Assembly: GCA_958295715.1 (NCBI GenBank)
Contig: OY282371.1
Span: forward strand, 1,063,183 to 1,127,182
Source: an uncultured Dehalococcoidia bacterium
GTDB lineage: Bacteria > Chloroflexota > Dehalococcoidia > Lucifugimonadales > GCA-2712585
Length of the DNA: 64,000 bases
Direction: 5' to 3'
Below are positions 1 through 8,651 of this stretch, piece after piece. The translations under genes were made by a program, and so were the position numbers. The notes under the pieces are model-generated. The model saw nothing but the letters and a program-made list of their open reading frames with translations. It was not told the DNA's origin and ran no database searches. The stretch's first letter is position 1, and every line of letters begins with the position of its first letter.

Positions 1-359
1 AGCGTGAGCGGAACTTGGGCCGGACGGTGTTCATGATGCGCTACGCCACGGGCCCTGCGCCTCTGGGCTGGTGCTTCCCCATGAGCAACGTGGCCGGCGG
101 CTGCGGCTCCGCCATCTGGGAATACGACGAACTGGACGCCCTCTACGTTGACCTGAAGGAGCGGGTGCTGCCGGAGGACATCCTCAGACTCACCCACGAG
201 ACGGGGGACTGGATGTACGCCAACCACCTCATCATCCCGTTGTTCTTCCTGTTCCCGCAGGTGGGCTACGACCCCAACATCCTGGAGGGTTACGAGGCCA
301 ACATGCTCCACATGGGGCCGGTGCGCCACCACGAGTACACCGTGCCCGTGTACAAGTAG
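1..359 (+). CDS. ABC transporter substrate-binding protein, family 5 (C-terminal part)
   Basis: Only the last ~119 codons are inside the window; the frame stays open to base 3, so this is the 3' end of a larger gene and the internal TTG at 15 is not taken as a start. The end of the protein has the character of peptide/nickel-type (SBP_bac_5) binding proteins: a DLKERVLPEDILRLTHETGD helix, a hydrophobic run (HLIIPLFFLFPQVGYDP) and a terminal beta section before VPVYK. Such proteins sit outside the membrane and deliver peptides or other solutes to an ABC permease. The family call rests on a short tail and is moderate. A strong terminator follows directly. Confidence 0.6.
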   Translation, partial: RERNLGRTVFMMRYATGPAPLGWCFPMSNVAGGCGSAIWEYDELDALYVDLKERVLPEDILRLTHETGDWMYANHLIIPLFFLFPQVGYDPNILEGYEANMLHMGPVRHHEYTVPVYK

Positions 360-385
360 CCCAACCGAATCCATAGCTTCTCAAC

Positions 386-420
386 AGAAGGCCCCCCAGC
401 TGTCTGGGGGGCCTTCTTTA
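386..420 (+). terminator. Rho-independent terminator of the solute-binding protein gene
   Basis: A perfect 14-bp stem (386-399 with 404-417, core GGCCCCCCAG/CTGGGGGGCC) closes on a 4-base CTGT loop and runs into TTTA. It lies 27 bases past the stop codon of the upstream gene. It is the clearest intrinsic terminator in the window. Confidence 0.93.
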
Positions 421-495
421 TATGGATGGTCCGGCGGCGTCCCGAGTAGCCGCCCTACCTGCCCCCTTAGCCCTTCCCGCCTCCCTTTCCGTCAT

Positions 496-985
496 TCCCG
501 CCTCCCTTCCGTCATTCCCGCTCGCCCTCCGTCATTCCCGTGAAAACGGGAATCCAGGAAGCCTTGTCGTAAGACCAACGTTCCTCAGAAAGGGGGCGTT
601 CCCCTTGGTTGGGCAGGGCCAACGGCTGCTGACCGCCCCCCACGCCTGGATTCCTGCGCCCTTTCCGTCATTCCCGCGCAGGCGGGAATCCATCCCCCGC
701 CGGCGTTGCGCAGGGCAACCGCGCACCGGCGCGCCGCCCCATCCGTCCGTAAGGGCCAAGCCTCTATGACAGGGATGTGGAGTTTCTGGATTCCCGTTTT
801 CACGGGAATGACGGATAAGAGGGGAGGCGGCAGGCGGCAGGCGGGAACGAAGGATGGGAGCGCGCATTTTTTTTGGCCCGGCGCAACTCCGCCGGGGGAT
901 GGATTCCCGCCTACGCGGGAATGACGGATAGAGGTGGTACCGGGAATGACGGATAGAGGGGAGGCGGGAATTCGGGAAGCCTCTC
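496..985. repeat. Dispersed palindromic repeat cluster (gap 421-1043)
   Basis: This gap holds several copies of the GTCATTCCCG...CGGGAATCCA palindrome. Its two larger blocks (about 534-650 and 818-940) recur in the same order at 1939-2050 and 2078-2188, on the other side of the orphan gene. Shared landmarks are GGAAGCCTTGTCGTAAGACC and GGGAGCGCGCATT. ORFs readable here on both strands are repeat translations, not genes. Confidence 0.85.
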
Positions 986-1043
986 TATAGGGTCAACGAA
1001 TTGCCATTTGCTTGGCTAGTTAGACCCCGCTGTCGTGCGAAGC

Positions 1044-1832
1044 TTAATATGTGACGCTGCGCATTTTTTGGAGTTGCCCTTGAACACGTTTGAGCGTGAA
1101 ATCAAAACGGCCAAATCTTTCATAAAGTCCACCCAAAAGAGTATGGATGACCTGCGGGAGGTTATCCTGTGCCTGCCGCAGAGAAACTTGCTTGTTCAAA
1201 GTGATTTCTTTCCTGTGGCTGACATGTTTAGGGGGTCCTAGTCCTAATCCGAGGAGCATGACCCGATTCATTTCGTCAAAGCAATCGAGCCTTCTGCCGT
1301 CCAGTCCGGTGAAGCGACAGTGAATGGCAATCTCGTCGACCTCTTCAAATGTTTCAGCGAACCGGCTCGCAAACATCAGTCCTTCCGCAATTCGCCATAT
1401 CGGTAAATTGACCTCTATAACTTCACCATGAGTGAAGTGCTCGCGATGGTCTTCTAGATATGGACGAATCGTGTAAAGCTTTCCGTCACGTGAAGCGCGC
1501 CAAAAGTCGCCATGTAATGAGTCATTAATCTCCCCAGTATCGCTTGGTTTTCCAAGCCATGTTTCTACGAAATCTTTATAAGGATGTGGCTTGTACTCCA
1601 TCTCTTGTGGCTGCCAAAACGGATGCCATGGCATTGGCATTGTTCTTCCGGCTTCTGTAAGCCTCGTTTGAAGTTCAGGTAGGTCCTTTGAAGGTTTTGC
1701 GTTCACTAAAGAAAACCCCATCTCGTAGTAGCCGAGAGTGAACCTCGCCGGGGAGTTGGCGGGCTGATTTGACGTCAGTTCTTCCCACCTATTCCGTGCG
1801 TCGTTGGAAAAATCCTGTAACTGATTGATCAC
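1044..1832 (-). CDS. Hypothetical protein (262 aa), AT-rich orphan gene between direct repeats
   Basis: I do not recognise the family. The gene looks complete: a GTG start is preceded by an excellent Shine-Dalgarno (AAAAGGAGG, 5-base spacing). The product is soluble-looking, with no signal peptide or membrane segment. It has a Trp/Pro/His-rich middle (MPMPWHPFW near residue 85) and an acidic stretch FAETFEEVDEIAIHCRF. Codon use is clearly more AT-rich than in neighbouring genes. Compound repeats in direct orientation lie on both sides. Together these suggest a recently gained cassette, perhaps a DNA-binding or defence accessory. No function is proposed. Confidence 0.6.
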   Translation of the reverse strand: MINQLQDFSNDARNRWEELTSNQPANSPARFTLGYYEMGFSLVNAKPSKDLPELQTRLTEAGRTMPMPWHPFWQPQEMEYKPHPYKDFVETWLGKPSDTGEINDSLHGDFWRASRDGKLYTIRPYLEDHREHFTHGEVIEVNLPIWRIAEGLMFASRFAETFEEVDEIAIHCRFTGLDGRRLDCFDEMNRVMLLGLGLGPPKHVSHRKEITLNKQVSLRQAQDNLPQVIHTLLGGLYERFGRFDFTLKRVQGQLQKMRSVTY

Positions 1833-1937
1833 GCTAACCTCCTTTTCTATGTTCCAACTCGCTCCGATACGATTATCCTAATCCTATCATATAAATCGTC
1901 GCTATTGGCCCTAACACAGCGATTAAGCAAAGCTCGT

Positions 1938-2190
1938 AATTCCCGCGAAAACGGGAATCCAGGAAGCCTTGTCGTAAGACCAACGTTCCTCAGAAAGGGG
2001 GCGTTCCCCTTGGTTGTGCAGGGCCAACGGCTGCCGACCTCCCCCCACCCCTGGATTCCCGCCTACGCGGGAATGACGGAGGCGGCAGGCGGGAACGAAA
2101 GATGGGAGCGCGCATTGTTGTTGGCCCGGCGCAACTCCGCCGGGGGATGGATTCCCGCCTACGCGGGAATGACGGATAGAGGGGAGGGCC
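1938..2190. repeat. Dispersed palindromic repeat cluster, right flank of the orphan gene
   Basis: This fills the gap 1833-2202. It is a direct, slightly shorter copy of the 534-940 block, differing by a few substitutions (for example TTGTTGTT in place of a T-run after GCGCGCA) and lacking about 150 bp of the left copy. It ends just before the stop of the SDR gene and may act as a hairpin terminator. Confidence 0.85.
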
Positions 2191-2202
2191 GAGGCCCCTC
2201 CA

Positions 2203-3021
2203 CTAGTAGTAGACGGCGGTTCCGGAGCCGCCGCCGGCCGCTATCACCTCGCCGGTCACGGCCCACGCCTTTTCCGAGGCCAGGTACGCCGTCAGGAACC
2301 CGACCTCTGACGCGTCCACCATCCGGCAGATGGCGTTGCCGCCCGGCGCGCCCGGCGCGAAGTCCTGGCGCTCCAACTCCCCAGGGGCCAGCCCCTCCGC
2401 CGCGGCCCGCTGCGCCAACATCCCCGGCGTGCGCTCGGTCCTGGTCATGCCGGGGTGGATGCAGTTCACGGTTATCCCGTATCGCCCCAACTGGTTGGAG
2501 AGGGTTTTGGTCATGTGGACCAGGGAAACGTTGCGCGCCCCGCCGCTCAGGTTCCCCGCCATCCTGGCGTTGCCGCCGCTGATGTTGATAATCCTGCCCC
2601 AGCCCGCCTCCTTCATAAAGGGTATGGCGGCGCGGGCGCATCGCAAGGCCCCGACGTACTTGGTGTTGAAGTCCAGCAGCAGGACCTCGTCGACCACCGT
2701 ATCGATGGGGCCTATGGCCGCCGGGGAGCCGCCCGGCAGGGCCGCGCTGTTCACCAGAATGTGCAGCCCGCCCAGCCTATCGGCCGCCTCAGCCACGCCA
2801 GCGTCCACCTGCTCTCGACTGGTCACGTCAAAGACCAGGGGTTCCGCGCGGCGCCCCGTTTCCGCGGCTACCTCCCGCGCCGCGGCCTCCACCTCCTCGC
2901 GGGTGCGTGACACAAGGGCCACGTCCACTCCCTCGCGGGCCAACTCCAGGGCGATGGCCTTGCCTATGCCGCGACCTGCGCCCGCCACCAACGCCTTCCT
3001 TCCATCCAATCCCAAATCCAT
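2203..3021 (-). CDS. Short-chain dehydrogenase/reductase (SDR)
   Basis: A 272-aa NAD(P)-dependent oxidoreductase with a Rossmann fold. The N-terminus has the cofactor motif GAGRGIGK (about residues 11-18), the middle has NSAALPGG (the NNAG position) and a catalytic Ser in INISGGNA. The usual YxxxK is not evident; the matching segment reads NVSLVHMTKT, so the catalytic Tyr may be replaced by His. The ATG at 3021 is chosen over longer upstream starts because AAGGAGG sits 7-8 bases before it and MDLGLDGRKALV is a normal SDR start. The gene diverges from the propeller gene at 3101. The substrate is unknown. Confidence 0.85.
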   Translation of the reverse strand: MDLGLDGRKALVAGAGRGIGKAIALELAREGVDVALVSRTREEVEAAAREVAAETGRRAEPLVFDVTSREQVDAGVAEAADRLGGLHILVNSAALPGGSPAAIGPIDTVVDEVLLLDFNTKYVGALRCARAAIPFMKEAGWGRIINISGGNARMAGNLSGGARNVSLVHMTKTLSNQLGRYGITVNCIHPGMTRTERTPGMLAQRAAAEGLAPGELERQDFAPGAPGGNAICRMVDASEVGFLTAYLASEKAWAVTGEVIAAGGGSGTAVYY

Positions 3022-3100
3022 GTCTTCACCCTCCTTGCTCCAATTGACATAACCCCGCCCCGCCCATATGATGAGCGGACTATACCAAAGGAGGCTTCTC

Positions 3101-4045
3101 GTGACCACAACAGTAGGCAGCGGCTCTTTGACTTTTGAGGTGGCGGAGGACTGGGCCAAGCTGCCCGACGGCTGGTCCCTGAAGGAGTGCCCGGACGTGG
3201 CCGTTGACAGCCAGGACAGGGTTTACGCCTTCACCAGAGGCCCCCACGCCGTTATCGTTTTTGACAGGGATGGAACCGTGCTCTCGTCTTGGGGGGAGGG
3301 CGTCTTCGGCAGCGCTCATGGCATCTGCATAGGCCCCGATGACTCTGTGTACTGCGTGGATAACGGCGACCACACCGTCAGGAAGTTCTCCACCGACGGC
3401 AAGCTCCTGATGACCTTGGGAACCAAAGACCAGCCCTCGCCGCGCTTCAGTGGCAAGGCCTTCAACCTGCCCACCGGCTTGGCCGTGTCCCAAAAGACCG
3501 GCGACCTCTTCATCTCCGACGGCTACGGCAACGCCAGCATCCACAGGTACACCGCCGATGGTGAGCACGTGGCCTCCTGGGGTTCTTCGGGAATCGACCC
3601 CGGCCAGTTCGTCATCCCCCACAACATCGCCACCGACGCCGACGACTTCGTTTACGTGGCCGACCGGGAGTGCCACCGGGTACAGGTCTTCGACGCCGAC
3701 GGCACCCTTCAAGCCATGTGGAACAACATATGGAAGCCGTCCGGCATACGGGTTGGCGTGGATGGAAACGTCTACATCGCCGAGCTAATCGGCGACGGCT
3801 ACTACGCCGACGCCCCCAGCGTGGGACACCGGGTGAGCATCTACGACAAGTCCGGCCAACTCCTAGACCGCCTGGGAGACCCCAACTGGGGCGAGGAGCC
3901 GGGCCGGTTTGTAAGCCCTCACGGGATTAACTTGGACTCTCGCGGGGATGTCTACGTTGGCGAGGTGTCTTGGACGATGATGGGCCGCACCCTGGACCCG
4001 CCGAGGGAGTTGCGCAGCCTTCAAAAGCTCGTTCGGGTGAACTGA
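3101..4045 (+). CDS. NHL-repeat beta-propeller protein (PAL-like)
   Basis: A 314-aa six-bladed propeller built from NHL repeats. The recurring blade is DGYGNASIHRYTADGEHVAS followed by WGSSGIDPGQF and IPHNIATDADDFVYVADREC. This layout matches the peptidyl-alpha-hydroxyglycine alpha-amidating-lyase-like group. No signal peptide is visible. The GTG start at 3101 has AAAGGAGG 6 bases upstream; the ATGs at 3068 and 3071 precede that site and are rejected. Two paralogs occur in the window (29558-30451 and 62808-63701). The role is probably ligand binding or lyase chemistry on small catabolites; no catalytic residues could be assigned. Confidence 0.85.
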   Translation: MTTTVGSGSLTFEVAEDWAKLPDGWSLKECPDVAVDSQDRVYAFTRGPHAVIVFDRDGTVLSSWGEGVFGSAHGICIGPDDSVYCVDNGDHTVRKFSTDGKLLMTLGTKDQPSPRFSGKAFNLPTGLAVSQKTGDLFISDGYGNASIHRYTADGEHVASWGSSGIDPGQFVIPHNIATDADDFVYVADRECHRVQVFDADGTLQAMWNNIWKPSGIRVGVDGNVYIAELIGDGYYADAPSVGHRVSIYDKSGQLLDRLGDPNWGEEPGRFVSPHGINLDSRGDVYVGEVSWTMMGRTLDPPRELRSLQKLVRVN

Positions 4046-4119
4046 GAGACCAAGGCGTCACCCGGCTGGCGAAACCCCGCAGCCTTGAGAGCACTGGGCG
4101 GGCTGAAAGCTTAGGGCCG

Positions 4120-5067
4120 TTACCCGTTCCCTAGTATGGACTCCACCAGTTCCTGAACCTGAAGGCCGGCCTCGAAGTCGGGGAGGTCGTGGGCCTCTCC
4201 CCTCAGCATACTGGACACCGCGTCAAGCTGGGATGGCCCCTGCCAGTCGCCGGGCATGGCGTCGCGCCACCCCTCCTCGGAGCCTACCTGCAACTCGCTC
4301 CAGTTCCTGACCCTGTAGGAACGGCCCTTTCCGTAGAGGGTCCACTCCACCAGTTCGGGGGCCTCTGCGCCCACCCGCCCGGTCATTCGGATGGGCGTTC
4401 CCCCGCTCTCCATGACGGCTGAGACGCCGGTCTCCGAAAGCCCCGGCTCGCTGGGGTAGACAACGGCGCTGTGGCGCAGGGTTGGCGCGCCCACCGTCTG
4501 AAGGGTTAGGTAGGCGAAGTGGGAGAAGACCTCGCGCACAAAGCCGCCCTCCCGCCTTTCGCTCAGCCACCTGCCCGCCGTCTGCCATGCCCGGGGCCAC
4601 CTGGGAAAGTGAAACCGCATCTCCACCTCGACGATCTCACCCGTCTGTCCGCTTTCCACGGCCTCGCGTATGGTCCCGGCCACCGGCCCCGTGGCAAAGC
4701 TGAAGTTCACCGCGTTGGGAACCCCCGACGCCTTGGCCTTCTCCACCAGTGACCTGGACGCTATCGCGTCCACGCCCAGGGGCTTTTCGCAGAGGGTGGC
4801 CTTGCCCCCTTCTATGGCCATCCCGGCGTACTCGGCGTGAGTGGACGGGGGCGAGGCGATATAGACAATATCCACGTCGTCGTAGCCGATAAGCTCCCGC
4901 GCGCTCCTGGGAATCTCAATGTCGGGGTGGCGTTTCCACACGTCATTGCACCGGGCCACGTTCAAGTCCCAGGCGTACCGCGCTTCGAAGTCCGGATGCC
5001 GGGCTATGGAGTCGAGCATCCGATTTCCCATCACCCCCAGCCCAATTACACCTACCCTATGCGGCAT
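4120..5067 (-). CDS. Gfo/Idh/MocA-family oxidoreductase
   Basis: A 315-aa NAD(P)-dependent dehydrogenase for sugars or cyclitols. The Rossmann motif GVIGLGVMG lies at residues 5-13 and the family hallmark CEKPLGVD follows near residue 95, with the Lys-Pro of the catalytic region. ATG 5067 (GGAGG at 5-base spacing) is preferred; ATG 5079 with AAAGAGG is nearly as good. The longer GTG at 5136 would overlap the upstream gene and has no ribosome site. It lies just downstream of the RraA-like gene on the same strand, so the two probably share an mRNA. Confidence 0.85.
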   Translation of the reverse strand: MPHRVGVIGLGVMGNRMLDSIARHPDFEARYAWDLNVARCNDVWKRHPDIEIPRSARELIGYDDVDIVYIASPPSTHAEYAGMAIEGGKATLCEKPLGVDAIASRSLVEKAKASGVPNAVNFSFATGPVAGTIREAVESGQTGEIVEVEMRFHFPRWPRAWQTAGRWLSERREGGFVREVFSHFAYLTLQTVGAPTLRHSAVVYPSEPGLSETGVSAVMESGGTPIRMTGRVGAEAPELVEWTLYGKGRSYRVRNWSELQVGSEEGWRDAMPGDWQGPSQLDAVSSMLRGEAHDLPDFEAGLQVQELVESILGNG

Positions 5068-5111
5068 TGGCGCCTCCATCAAGCCTCTTTCTTCGCTCCA
5101 TAGACCCTCCT

Positions 5112-5888
5112 TCAGCCCTGCTGGGACCTGCGCCACGCCTGATACCGGGCCTCGAGCTCCGGCGGCAGGTCTCCGTGAACGTCGTTAACCGAATAACCCT
5201 CCTCCAGCAGTTCGCGGGTAAAGGTCTCCTCCACCTCCTGGGCGACGGCCTTCTCGATGACCTCCTCGGCGATGGCCTGAGGACACACCACCACGCCATC
5301 GTCATCCCCCACCAGCAGGTCGCCGGGGTACACCGTCACGTTGCCGCACTCCACGGCCAACTGAACGTCCATGGCCCAGTGCTCGGCGATGTGGCCGTAG
5401 CCGTGGGGCGCGCGAACAAACACCGGGAAGTCCTGCTCCCTGAGATAGGGCACGTCCCGGATGGCGCCGTCGGTGACCAGTCCCGCCGCGCCGAGATAGT
5501 TCATCCGCGCCACCAGCCGGTCGCCGAATATGCCGGCCTGCACGTTGCCGCGAGCGCTCACCACCAGGACGTCTCCCTCCCCCACCGACTCCACGGCCAC
5601 GTGCTCGGCGTACTGGGACCGAACTTCCAAAGGGATGGGAAACATGGGGTGGTCCTCCCGCCGCGGCAGGTAGCGGAGGGTGTAGGCCCGGCCTGCGAAC
5701 ACGGAGCCGGCCTTTAGCGGCAGGACGCCGGCCATGTACACAAACCGGAAACCCAGCTTGTTAAGCTCCCAAGAGATGGTGGCGGAACTGGCCCTCTTGG
5801 CCCTCGCCAGCAAGTCGGCGGTCAGAAACTTCTTGGGCGGCGTCAGGGACGGGCCGCCGTCGTTGATGGGACCCTTGGCGTCTTCCAC
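5112..5888 (-). CDS. RraA-like / 4-hydroxy-4-methyl-2-oxoglutarate aldolase family protein
   Basis: A 258-aa member of the RraA/demethylmenaquinone-methyltransferase-like fold. The central block FGDRLVARMNYLGAAGLVTD then GAIRD is the family signature, with the substrate-binding Arg in VARM and the metal-linked Asp in DGAIRD. Members are pyruvate aldolases or oxaloacetate decarboxylases, or RNase E inhibitors in enterobacteria. In this catabolic setting an aldolase/decarboxylase is more likely. The GTG start at 5888 is picked because GAGGAGG precedes it. The next gene downstream is a Gfo/Idh dehydrogenase, 44 bases away. Confidence 0.8.
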   Translation of the reverse strand: MEDAKGPINDGGPSLTPPKKFLTADLLARAKRASSATISWELNKLGFRFVYMAGVLPLKAGSVFAGRAYTLRYLPRREDHPMFPIPLEVRSQYAEHVAVESVGEGDVLVVSARGNVQAGIFGDRLVARMNYLGAAGLVTDGAIRDVPYLREQDFPVFVRAPHGYGHIAEHWAMDVQLAVECGNVTVYPGDLLVGDDDGVVVCPQAIAEEVIEKAVAQEVEETFTRELLEEGYSVNDVHGDLPPELEARYQAWRRSQQG

Positions 5889-5926
5889 GCTTCCTCCTCT
5901 AATAGCGATTGCCTGTTGACATAATC

Positions 5927-6562
5927 CTAAGGCGCGTCTCTGCCGGCTTCCTGCGAAACTCCCCACCGGTCCCGGAAGATGACCTCCTCAACGGGCCGGC
6001 GACTCGTGGGCCCGTACCGCGACCCCTCGGCCATGAAGCCGACCGGCAGCAGGGCCGCGGTTTCCACCCCTTCCGGTATGCCCAGCAGCGCCTTTATCTC
6101 CTCCTCAAACCCCTTGTGGAGGGTGGTCAACGCGCTTCCCAGCCCCAGCCCTCTGGCGGCCAGAAGGATGTTTTGGACGGCGGGATAGATTGACGCTCCC
6201 CGGCCCATGGCGCTTGGCCCGCCGCGGTGCTCTATGCACGCCAAAATCAGGACCGGCGCCGCGCCCATGCCCTCGGCCAAGTGGGTCGCCGAGGCCCTGA
6301 CCCTGGGATGAAGGGGCGGCCCGGCGGCGGCGTCTCCGTACACCGCGTTCCACGACCGCAGGTAGTATTCGCCAATCCGACGCTTCAGTTCGGGGTCGCG
6401 TATGACTATGAACTTCCACGGCTGACTGTTCCCGCCGCTTGGCGCTTTGACGGCCGCCTTGATGAGTTCCAATACCATCTCCTCCGGCACGGGGTCCGGC
6501 TTCAGATAGCGGATGGCCCTCTGACTGTGTATGGCCTCAAACAGACCGATGTCCCTACTCAT
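5927..6562 (-). CDS. Nitroreductase family protein
   Basis: A 211-aa FMN-dependent oxidoreductase. The FMN-binding start is HSQRAIRYLKPDPVP (the RR.R/F pattern) followed by KAPSGGNSQPWKFIVIRD, the most conserved nitroreductase block. Later come the PAVQNILLAARGLGLGSALT helix and a C-terminal PVEEVIF. Such enzymes reduce nitro groups, quinones or enones, or dehalogenate. ATG 6562 was chosen; an in-frame GTG at 6580 is possible. The gene is leftward, upstream of the RraA-like gene with a 38-base gap. Confidence 0.87.
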   Translation of the reverse strand: MSRDIGLFEAIHSQRAIRYLKPDPVPEEMVLELIKAAVKAPSGGNSQPWKFIVIRDPELKRRIGEYYLRSWNAVYGDAAAGPPLHPRVRASATHLAEGMGAAPVLILACIEHRGGPSAMGRGASIYPAVQNILLAARGLGLGSALTTLHKGFEEEIKALLGIPEGVETAALLPVGFMAEGSRYGPTSRRPVEEVIFRDRWGVSQEAGRDAP

Positions 6563-6665
6563 AGCGTCGTCCTGCGTCACAAACTCCCTGGGCTGGCCCT
6601 AGTGTGGTGAACGGCGGCGGCAATGTCAATGACGCGGCCTTCCCGCGCCTATACTAGCACACACC

Positions 6666-6674
6666 TGTTATAAT
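6666..6674 (+). promoter_or_regulatory. Extended -10 promoter for the epimerase gene
   Basis: TGTTATAAT is a perfect extended -10 hexamer, 38 bases before the ATG at 6712. No clear -35 box is seen. AAAGGAG precedes the start codon. Confidence 0.6.
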
Positions 6675-6711
6675 CGTTACCGGTTCACCAATTTGGACTA
6701 AAGGAGTCGTC

Positions 6712-7680
6712 ATGGCAACCCTGGTCACGGGAGGCGTTGGCTTCGTGGGTTCCAACATCGTGAGGACGCTTGCGGAAAAGGGCCACCGCGTCATTTGCCT
6801 AGACATCGCGCCCGCCCCGGACATGGTAAGGAAGTACCTGGAGCCGTGGGTGAGCCGCATCGACTTCGTTCAATGCGACATCCTAGACGCCTCAGCCTTG
6901 GCCCGTCTCCCTGACTCCTTCGATATCGACAAAATAGTCCATGCCGCCGTGTACACCTCCACCCTTGAGCAGACCGAGCGGGAGGACGGCCGCCGGATTG
7001 TTGACGTGAACTTCGGCGCCACCGCCAACATGCTGGAATTCGCCCGACGTCTGCCGCTGAAGCGGTTCCTCTACGTTAGCTCCGGCGGCGTGTACAGGCG
7101 ACGTGGATATCCCGGCGGCGCCATGACCGAGGACATGCCCCTTCTGCCCACCACCCTATACGGCATCACCAAGTTCGCCTCGGAGGGGCTAACCCAGCGA
7201 TACGGCCAACTCCACGGCATGGACACCGTGTCGGTGCGGCTCTCGTCGCCCTACGGCCCCATGGAACGGGCCACAGGCTACCGCCTGCTCATGGGCATGT
7301 TGTACAACTGGACCCGGGGCGTGGTCAGGGGCGAGCCTATCTACGTTCCCGAGGGAACCCAGGGCGGCGACTGGATGTTTGTGACCGACAAGGCGGAGGC
7401 CATCCGGACGGTTCTGGACGCCCCGGCCCTGAACCACAACGTGTACAACATCACCCAGGGTCGGCCCCTCTCACTGGAGGAGTTGATGGCGGCCTTCCGG
7501 GACGTCGAGCCTGGCGTGGAGTTCGCCGGCCCCGGCGCCGAGCCTGGGGATCCCGGCCCCGCCCGCGGCTACATGGACATATCGCGGCTCCGGGAACTGG
7601 GCTTCACGCCCCGGCACGACATCCATTCAGGCGTCCGCGAATACATCGCCTGGCGCCGCGCCTTCCCCTTCCTGGACTGA
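6712..7680 (+). CDS. NAD-dependent epimerase/dehydratase
   Basis: A 322-aa extended SDR. The NAD motif GGVGFVGS has glycines at 7/10/13, followed by the strand-end acid in CLDIAP. The catalytic triad fits Ser-Ser in YVSSGGVY and Tyr150-Lys154 in LYGITKFASEG. The C-terminal half is the variable sugar-binding region. Such enzymes epimerise or dehydrate nucleotide sugars or reduce related carbonyls. Start ATG has AAAGGAG 6 bases upstream. It is transcribed toward the restriction-modification island and seems to be the last resident gene before it. Confidence 0.88.
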   Translation: MATLVTGGVGFVGSNIVRTLAEKGHRVICLDIAPAPDMVRKYLEPWVSRIDFVQCDILDASALARLPDSFDIDKIVHAAVYTSTLEQTEREDGRRIVDVNFGATANMLEFARRLPLKRFLYVSSGGVYRRRGYPGGAMTEDMPLLPTTLYGITKFASEGLTQRYGQLHGMDTVSVRLSSPYGPMERATGYRLLMGMLYNWTRGVVRGEPIYVPEGTQGGDWMFVTDKAEAIRTVLDAPALNHNVYNITQGRPLSLEELMAAFRDVEPGVEFAGPGAEPGDPGPARGYMDISRLRELGFTPRHDIHSGVREYIAWRRAFPFLD

Positions 7681-7692
7681 CGGGGGGAGGGC

Positions 7693-8628
7693 TCAGGATA
7701 TGGGGCCAAGGAATCTATCCCCATTAAAGTGAATCAAGTGGTCAGGTATCTCAGCTATCCAAACCTCTGTATCCCAGGCAATGTTCTCTACATGTCGCTT
7801 GAATTGCCGGAAATCTAAGAAGGCGCTGATGTATAGACGCGTTGCAACACATTTCTTCAGAGTTGATTCTAGTTCCTCTACCCGCTTAGGACTCATGGGA
7901 CCGTGAGACGTGACAGCCTCAACTAGAAAGAGCCAGTTCCGTTCCTCTTGATAAAGTACCACGTCAGGCAACTTATCGTGTTCTGAAAGTGGAATACCAA
8001 GCTGATTCAAATTCTCCCTATCCAGGTGCAGAAGCTTACGGGCAGTGTCACCTAGATACAGCAAAGTTGCCCCAGGAGCGAACCTTGGTCCAAAGGCAGA
8101 AACAACCAAAGCTTGCAATTGATTGTGACTACCTGGAGACAGGTGAATTTCCTCTCCCGTAGAGATACGGATAGGAATCTCTCTCATGCGACGACGGCGT
8201 TGGTAAACCTCTAGGAGCGCACCATGTCTTGAGCGAAAGGCGCGTAACTCAGGTTTCCAAGCGTCGGTCTGGTACAACTGAAGCACTTTTAGGACTTCCT
8301 TCGTAAGACCATAATGATAGCGTGGACTATTAGTGGGAAGATTTGGATTATCAGGATTGCGGTCTACCAAGCGCGCCTGCTCGAACTGGTGGATGACCTG
8401 ACGCCGCACAACCTCTCGTGTATTCTCAGCGTATTCCCTGCCGTAGATTTTCTTCATAAACCCAAGTATCTGGTGAATAGTACGAGACGGATTAGAGGCT
8501 TCACTCCAAGCATTGTCCTCCGCAATCGCTGCTAGGGCCAATAGAGTTAGACACGAGATATCGTTCCACTGAGCTTTAGGCAAACCCAGTTGCTTTAAGA
8601 TGTCTCGTGCTTCGTCAAGTTTATCCAT
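7693..8628 (-). CDS. Type II restriction endonuclease, BsuBI/PstI family
   Basis: A 311-aa protein whose C-terminal half has the BsuBI/PstI endonuclease signature. It shows HLSPGSHNQLQALVVSAFGP, then LLYLGDTARK, and a PD-(D/E)XK-type core: Pro-Asp at 221-222 (KLPDVVLYQ) and Glu237 in LFLVEAVTSHGPMS. The N-terminal half is likely the DNA-recognition part. Family members cut CTGCAG. It lies 23 bases downstream of the partner methyltransferase on the same strand. It is AT-richer than the flanking genes, in keeping with horizontal gain. Confidence 0.88.
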   Translation of the reverse strand: MDKLDEARDILKQLGLPKAQWNDISCLTLLALAAIAEDNAWSEASNPSRTIHQILGFMKKIYGREYAENTREVVRRQVIHQFEQARLVDRNPDNPNLPTNSPRYHYGLTKEVLKVLQLYQTDAWKPELRAFRSRHGALLEVYQRRRRMREIPIRISTGEEIHLSPGSHNQLQALVVSAFGPRFAPGATLLYLGDTARKLLHLDRENLNQLGIPLSEHDKLPDVVLYQEERNWLFLVEAVTSHGPMSPKRVEELESTLKKCVATRLYISAFLDFRQFKRHVENIAWDTEVWIAEIPDHLIHFNGDRFLGPIS

Positions 8629-8651
8629 TCCGTAGTTACCTCTTGGTTCCT

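Noticed and set aside
422-924. Overlapping ORFs rich in HSRENGNP, RGNDG and IPA on both strands (also in the other repeat clusters)
   Set aside because: They are translations of dispersed palindromic repeats with no ribosome sites.
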